DNA of 64,000 nucleotides from HGM04593 sp045591315 (GTDB taxonomy: Bacteria; Bacteroidota; Bacteroidia; Bacteroidales; Bacteroidaceae): NCBI GenBank assembly GCA_045591315.1, contig JAZNSN010000081.1:62001-126000 (forward strand), read 5' to 3'. Below the pieces are notes generated by a model. That model saw only the letters and a program-made list of their open reading frames with translations. It ran no database searches and was not told where the DNA came from. A program made the position numbers and the translations under genes. This document shows positions 61,106 through 64,000 of the stretch, piece after piece. Each line of letters starts with the position of its first letter. Positions within the stretch are counted from its first letter, which is position 1.

Positions 61106-62583
61106 TGAGAGCAATGAATAACGGCAATACACAGCAGGATCTTAAGCATGCAGTCGCAAAGGGGTTTCTATGGGGCGGCATGAGCAATGTCGTATGCCAG
61201 CTTCTGAGCCTGCTCTTCGGCATATATCTGGCACGCATACTGGGCCCCGATGACTACGGGCCTATAGGAATGCTTGCCATTTTCTCGGCAATAGCCGGTT
61301 CCTTGCAGGACAGCGGCTTTGTCGCTGCACTTGCCAACCGCAAAAAGGTGGGGCACGACGACTACAATGCTGTCTTCTGGTTCAATATACTGGTTTCGTT
61401 CCTTATGTATGCGGTGCTTTTTGCATGCGCTCCTCTGATTGCAGGTTTTTTCAATCAGCCGGTTCTTGTGGGCCTGTCGCGGTACAACTTTCTCGGCTTT
61501 GTGGTGGCTGCATTCGGAATAGCTCCGTCGGCCTACCTGTTCCGTGAACTTAAAGTAAAGCAGAAATCAATAGCCATAATACTCTCAATAGCCGTTTCGG
61601 GCATGGTGGGTGTAGCCATGGCGTTGAACGGCTATTCGTATTGGGGCATTGCGACACAGAGCATTGTATATGTGCTTGTGCGCACGATAGTATGTTGGTA
61701 TTTTACACCATGGCGCCCAAGTCTAAAGGTCAGTTTCGCCCCGTTGAAGTATCTGTTTGCCTTCAGCTACAGGTTGCTGATAACAAATATTTTCCAGCGT
61801 TTCAACTGGAATATCTTCTCGTTCATATTAGGCAAGTTCTATACCCGTACCGATGTCGGCAACTATACAAAATCGGCCGAATGGTTCAATATGGGAGGCG
61901 AGGTTGTCAACGGCATGGTGAATGCCGTAGCACAGCCGGCTCTTGCCAAGGTCGTGAATGACAGCGAACTGCAGTTGCATGTGTTCAGAAAGATGCTCCG
62001 TTTTACAGCTTTCGTGGCTTTTCCTCTCATGTTCGGCCTTTCGCTTGTCTCTAAAGAGATTATAATTATTGTCATTACAGACAAATGGATCGAAAGTGCA
62101 GAGATGCTGCAGCTCCTTGCAATATGGGGTGCATTCATGCCGATACAGTCAATGTTCACAAACCTGCTTGTGAGTTGCGGCCGTTCCCGTACATTCATGT
62201 GGTGTACCATTGTGCAGGGAGTGCTTATGCTGGCCATTCTGCTTGCAGTGCATTCATACGGTATAAAGCAGATGATTGTCTGCTATTGCATATTCAACGT
62301 GGTTTGGCTGTTCGTGTGGTTCTATTTTGCGAAGAAGGAGATTGCAATAACACTGACCATGTTCTTAAGGGATGTGCTGCCGTATATGCTGCTTTCGGCC
62401 ATTGTGATGTCCGCAGCACACTTTGTCACAGTTGCAGTTGATGATATATTCTTGAGGCTTGTACTGAAGATTGCCGTTTCTGCACTCCTCTATTTGACTG
62501 CAGCGGTAATGATGCGCAGCAACGAGCTGAAAGAGATTAAAGAATTCCTGTCCAAGTGTAATAAAAGAGGTTCTATGATATGA
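61105..62583 (+). CDS. polysaccharide flippase (PST/Wzx-like)
   Basis: 492 residues from the ATG at 61105, which overlaps the preceding short frame's stop; an ATG at 61114 is also possible. Twelve or more membrane segments with the family start KGFLWGGMSNVVCQLLSLLFGIYLARILGPDDYGPIGML (here abridged) and ALANRKKVGHDDYNAVFWFN. It belongs to the MOP superfamily lipopolysaccharide/exopolysaccharide exporters that flip lipid-linked oligosaccharides across the inner membrane. It overlaps the following glycosyltransferase by four bases (ATGA). Confidence 0.9.
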   Translation: MRAMNNGNTQQDLKHAVAKGFLWGGMSNVVCQLLSLLFGIYLARILGPDDYGPIGMLAIFSAIAGSLQDSGFVAALANRKKVGHDDYNAVFWFNILVSFLMYAVLFACAPLIAGFFNQPVLVGLSRYNFLGFVVAAFGIAPSAYLFRELKVKQKSIAIILSIAVSGMVGVAMALNGYSYWGIATQSIVYVLVRTIVCWYFTPWRPSLKVSFAPLKYLFAFSYRLLITNIFQRFNWNIFSFILGKFYTRTDVGNYTKSAEWFNMGGEVVNGMVNAVAQPALAKVVNDSELQLHVFRKMLRFTAFVAFPLMFGLSLVSKEIIIIVITDKWIESAEMLQLLAIWGAFMPIQSMFTNLLVSCGRSRTFMWCTIVQGVLMLAILLAVHSYGIKQMIVCYCIFNVVWLFVWFYFAKKEIAITLTMFLRDVLPYMLLSAIVMSAAHFVTVAVDDIFLRLVLKIAVSALLYLTAAVMMRSNELKEIKEFLSKCNKRGSMI

Positions 62584-63668
62584 AAAAGATTCTGTATGAT
62601 AACCAGATGTTTACCTTCCAACGTTTTGGGGGCGTTACACGTTATTTTGCCGACCTCATGTACAATCTTCCGGCAAATGAATTCGTTTCGGAGATTCCTA
62701 TGCGCTATTGCGAGAACCATTATGTGACTGAAACGTACGGCCACGAATATGACAGGATTTCATTTCCAAGGAACTACCGTCTTCGCCGTCTTGTATATGC
62801 TTTGACAAACAGGTACCTGGCTTCCAATGCTGTCAAGAAGGGCGATTACGACATATTTCATCCTACATACTTCAGTCCCTATTTCCTGAAGCACGTCAAG
62901 AAGTGCCAGAAACCTTTCGTGCTTACTATCCACGACATGACATTTGAACGCTATCCCCAGGATGTGCTCATATATGACCGTACCATACCCCACAAGAAGT
63001 TGCTGATATCGGAGGCTAGCCATATAATCGCAGTCAGCGAGAATACCAAACGCGATATTGTGGAGATTCTGGGAACTGACCCGTCCAAGATAAGCGTCGT
63101 GCATCACGGATGCCGCATTGTAGCAAGGCCTACAGCCCAGCTGTTTGACCGCTATGTCCTTTATGTGGGAGAACGTAAGGGCTACAAGAACTTCTTACCG
63201 TGGCTTTCGGCGATACGCCCTATATTCAATCTCGACCCGAATCTTAAGGTCGTATGCACTGGTCTTCCGTTCAGCAAGGCCGAACTCAAACTGTTCGGGA
63301 AATGGAATATCCTGGACCGTCTTGTGCATATATCGGCAAATGATGCCCAAATGGCTTCACTCTACAAGCATGCGCTCTGTTTTGTCTTTCCGTCACATTA
63401 CGAGGGATTCGGAATACCGATTCTGGAAGCATTTGCCTATGGCTGTCCGATATGTCTGAGCAATGCGAGCAGCTTCCCCGAAGTGGCCGGTGATGCAGGC
63501 TTGTTCTTCAATCCCGGTGATGCGCAGTCGATGCAGGATACCCTTAAGGAGATGCTGGTAAGCCCGTCTTTGCGTGAGGAACTGAAACAGAAGGGGCTTG
63601 AACGCAGCAAGGAGTTCACTCTTGAGAGAATGGTCGAAAAGAGTTGTGAGGTATATCGTAAACTATAA
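62580..63668 (+). CDS. glycosyltransferase family 4 (group 1)
   Basis: 362 residues, GT-B fold, retaining. N-terminal FQRFGGVTRYFADLMYNL; in the C-terminal half ILYV-type strand VLYVGERKGYKNFLPWL, FPSHYEGFGIPILEAFAYGCPI (the E-x7-E nucleotide-sugar site, abridged) and SNASSFPEVAGDAGLFFNP. It adds a sugar (commonly mannose or glucose) to a growing surface glycan. The donor cannot be read. It is translationally coupled to the flippase gene. Confidence 0.92.
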   Translation: MKKILYDNQMFTFQRFGGVTRYFADLMYNLPANEFVSEIPMRYCENHYVTETYGHEYDRISFPRNYRLRRLVYALTNRYLASNAVKKGDYDIFHPTYFSPYFLKHVKKCQKPFVLTIHDMTFERYPQDVLIYDRTIPHKKLLISEASHIIAVSENTKRDIVEILGTDPSKISVVHHGCRIVARPTAQLFDRYVLYVGERKGYKNFLPWLSAIRPIFNLDPNLKVVCTGLPFSKAELKLFGKWNILDRLVHISANDAQMASLYKHALCFVFPSHYEGFGIPILEAFAYGCPICLSNASSFPEVAGDAGLFFNPGDAQSMQDTLKEMLVSPSLREELKQKGLERSKEFTLERMVEKSCEVYRKL

Positions 63669-63682
63669 GCAATAGCAGATAT

Positions 63683-64000
63683 ATGAAGTTCAGCATTTCC
63701 GAAATATCACGCTTGTGGCCTATAGCCAAACGCCGTATCTCAAAATGGATGGTTGATTTTGTGCAGCGCATCTTTTCGAATGAAAGGATAGTCAGGGATG
63801 TGTTCAAATCTCATAGCAGCAAGCGAGTGCTGTTGTGTCATCTTCCCGAAGCCTTTACAAGCAAGAGATTGCCCAAATACCACTCTAACTTTACCGAATG
63901 CTATACGATTGCAAAATGCTTCGACAGGCTCGGCTATAGCGTTGACTGTACATCAAGGGCAAATACCGGCCTTGATTACTCATCCTACGATATCGTGTGC
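63683..64000 (+). CDS. probable glycosyltransferase, cut by window end
   Basis: An open frame starts at ATG 63683, 14 bases after the previous stop, and runs out of the window for 106 codons. It begins MKFSISEISRLWPIAKRRIS, with VLLCHLPEAFTSKRLPKYHS and CYTIAKCFDRLGYSVDCTSR further on. A strand ending in a charged loop and then an ECYTIAKCFDRLGYSVD-type helix-strand suits the N-terminal half of a GT-B glycosyltransferase. Context (flippase, GT4) agrees. The family is not certain. Confidence 0.6.
   Translation, partial: MKFSISEISRLWPIAKRRISKWMVDFVQRIFSNERIVRDVFKSHSSKRVLLCHLPEAFTSKRLPKYHSNFTECYTIAKCFDRLGYSVDCTSRANTGLDYSSYDIVC

Noticed and set aside
1..64000. CRISPR array, rRNA operon, tmRNA or riboswitch
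   Set aside because: No regularly spaced repeats, no rRNA-like stretches and no convincing conserved aptamer cores were noticed on either strand.

Overview
The window looks like chromosomal DNA of a gut-type Bacteroidales bacterium (Prevotellaceae or Bacteroidaceae relative). The evidence is the recurrent Bacteroidota promoter pattern (TTTG, about 20 bases, TAnnTTTG), a PorZ-type secretion protein with a C-terminal sorting domain, secreted dockerin proteins, a three-subunit SdhCAB-type succinate dehydrogenase/fumarate reductase, the fused RibBA enzyme, and family variants typical of the phylum (long LepB, long LptF/G permease, DUF6249 beside an ECF sigma factor). Most genes are single-copy housekeeping genes in short operons on both strands.

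Layout. 0-6 kb: three secreted proteins on the + strand (beta-helix protein, repeat protein ending in a dockerin, cohesin-like protein), closed by a terminator. 6.2-11.5 kb: tRNA-Met, a START-like protein, then the operon lptF/G - ribBA - aspartate aminotransferase. 11.6-12.2 kb: an AT-rich gene-free region with an array of TTTTCAACA-like 9-mers, a possible replication-origin-type region. 12.2-20.7 kb: a membrane metallophosphoesterase, and a convergent operon leuS - yitT - rdgB - porZ - GNAT. 20.9-25.1 kb: mutS and katA, separated by a 17-bp hairpin that abuts the katA start. 25.2-32.0 kb: a phosphate-starvation locus (porin - pstSCAB, with a Pho-box-like promoter) divergent from a PhoB/PhoR-like pair. 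32.1-44.3 kb: lgt, ychF, polA, a polyprenyl diphosphate synthase, dtd - mazG-like - deoC, apt - uvrC, and mnmG with a 16-bp parS palindrome directly after its stop codon.

44.4-48.0 kb is the most unusual part. A 2-kb segment carrying one ATPase gene of the archaeal-type ATPase/DUF234 class lies between two copies (80 of 81 bases identical) of the 3' end of a sugar:cation symporter gene. The outer copy still has the presumed original terminator, and the inner copy rebuilds the coding end. This is the signature of a small cassette that integrates at a gene end, and no transposase or integrase is present. Two 37-bp repeats form the promoter region of the ATPase gene.

48.2-51.9 kb: succinate dehydrogenase/fumarate reductase operon. 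51.9-53.4 kb: an ECF sigma factor, a membrane protein and a divergent DUF6249 protein, served by two back-to-back promoters with identical elements (TGTAACC, 15 bases, CGTCTA) that predict a self-activating regulon. 53.5-58.8 kb: DUF4190 protein, dapB - lepB - wbqC-like operon, an acyltransferase and a Crp/Fnr regulator. 59-64 kb: metG followed by the start of a surface-polysaccharide cluster (flippase and two glycosyltransferases, the last cut by the window edge), with a vestigial flippase 5' end before the intact flippase.

All calls come from reading the sequence. No database search was run.
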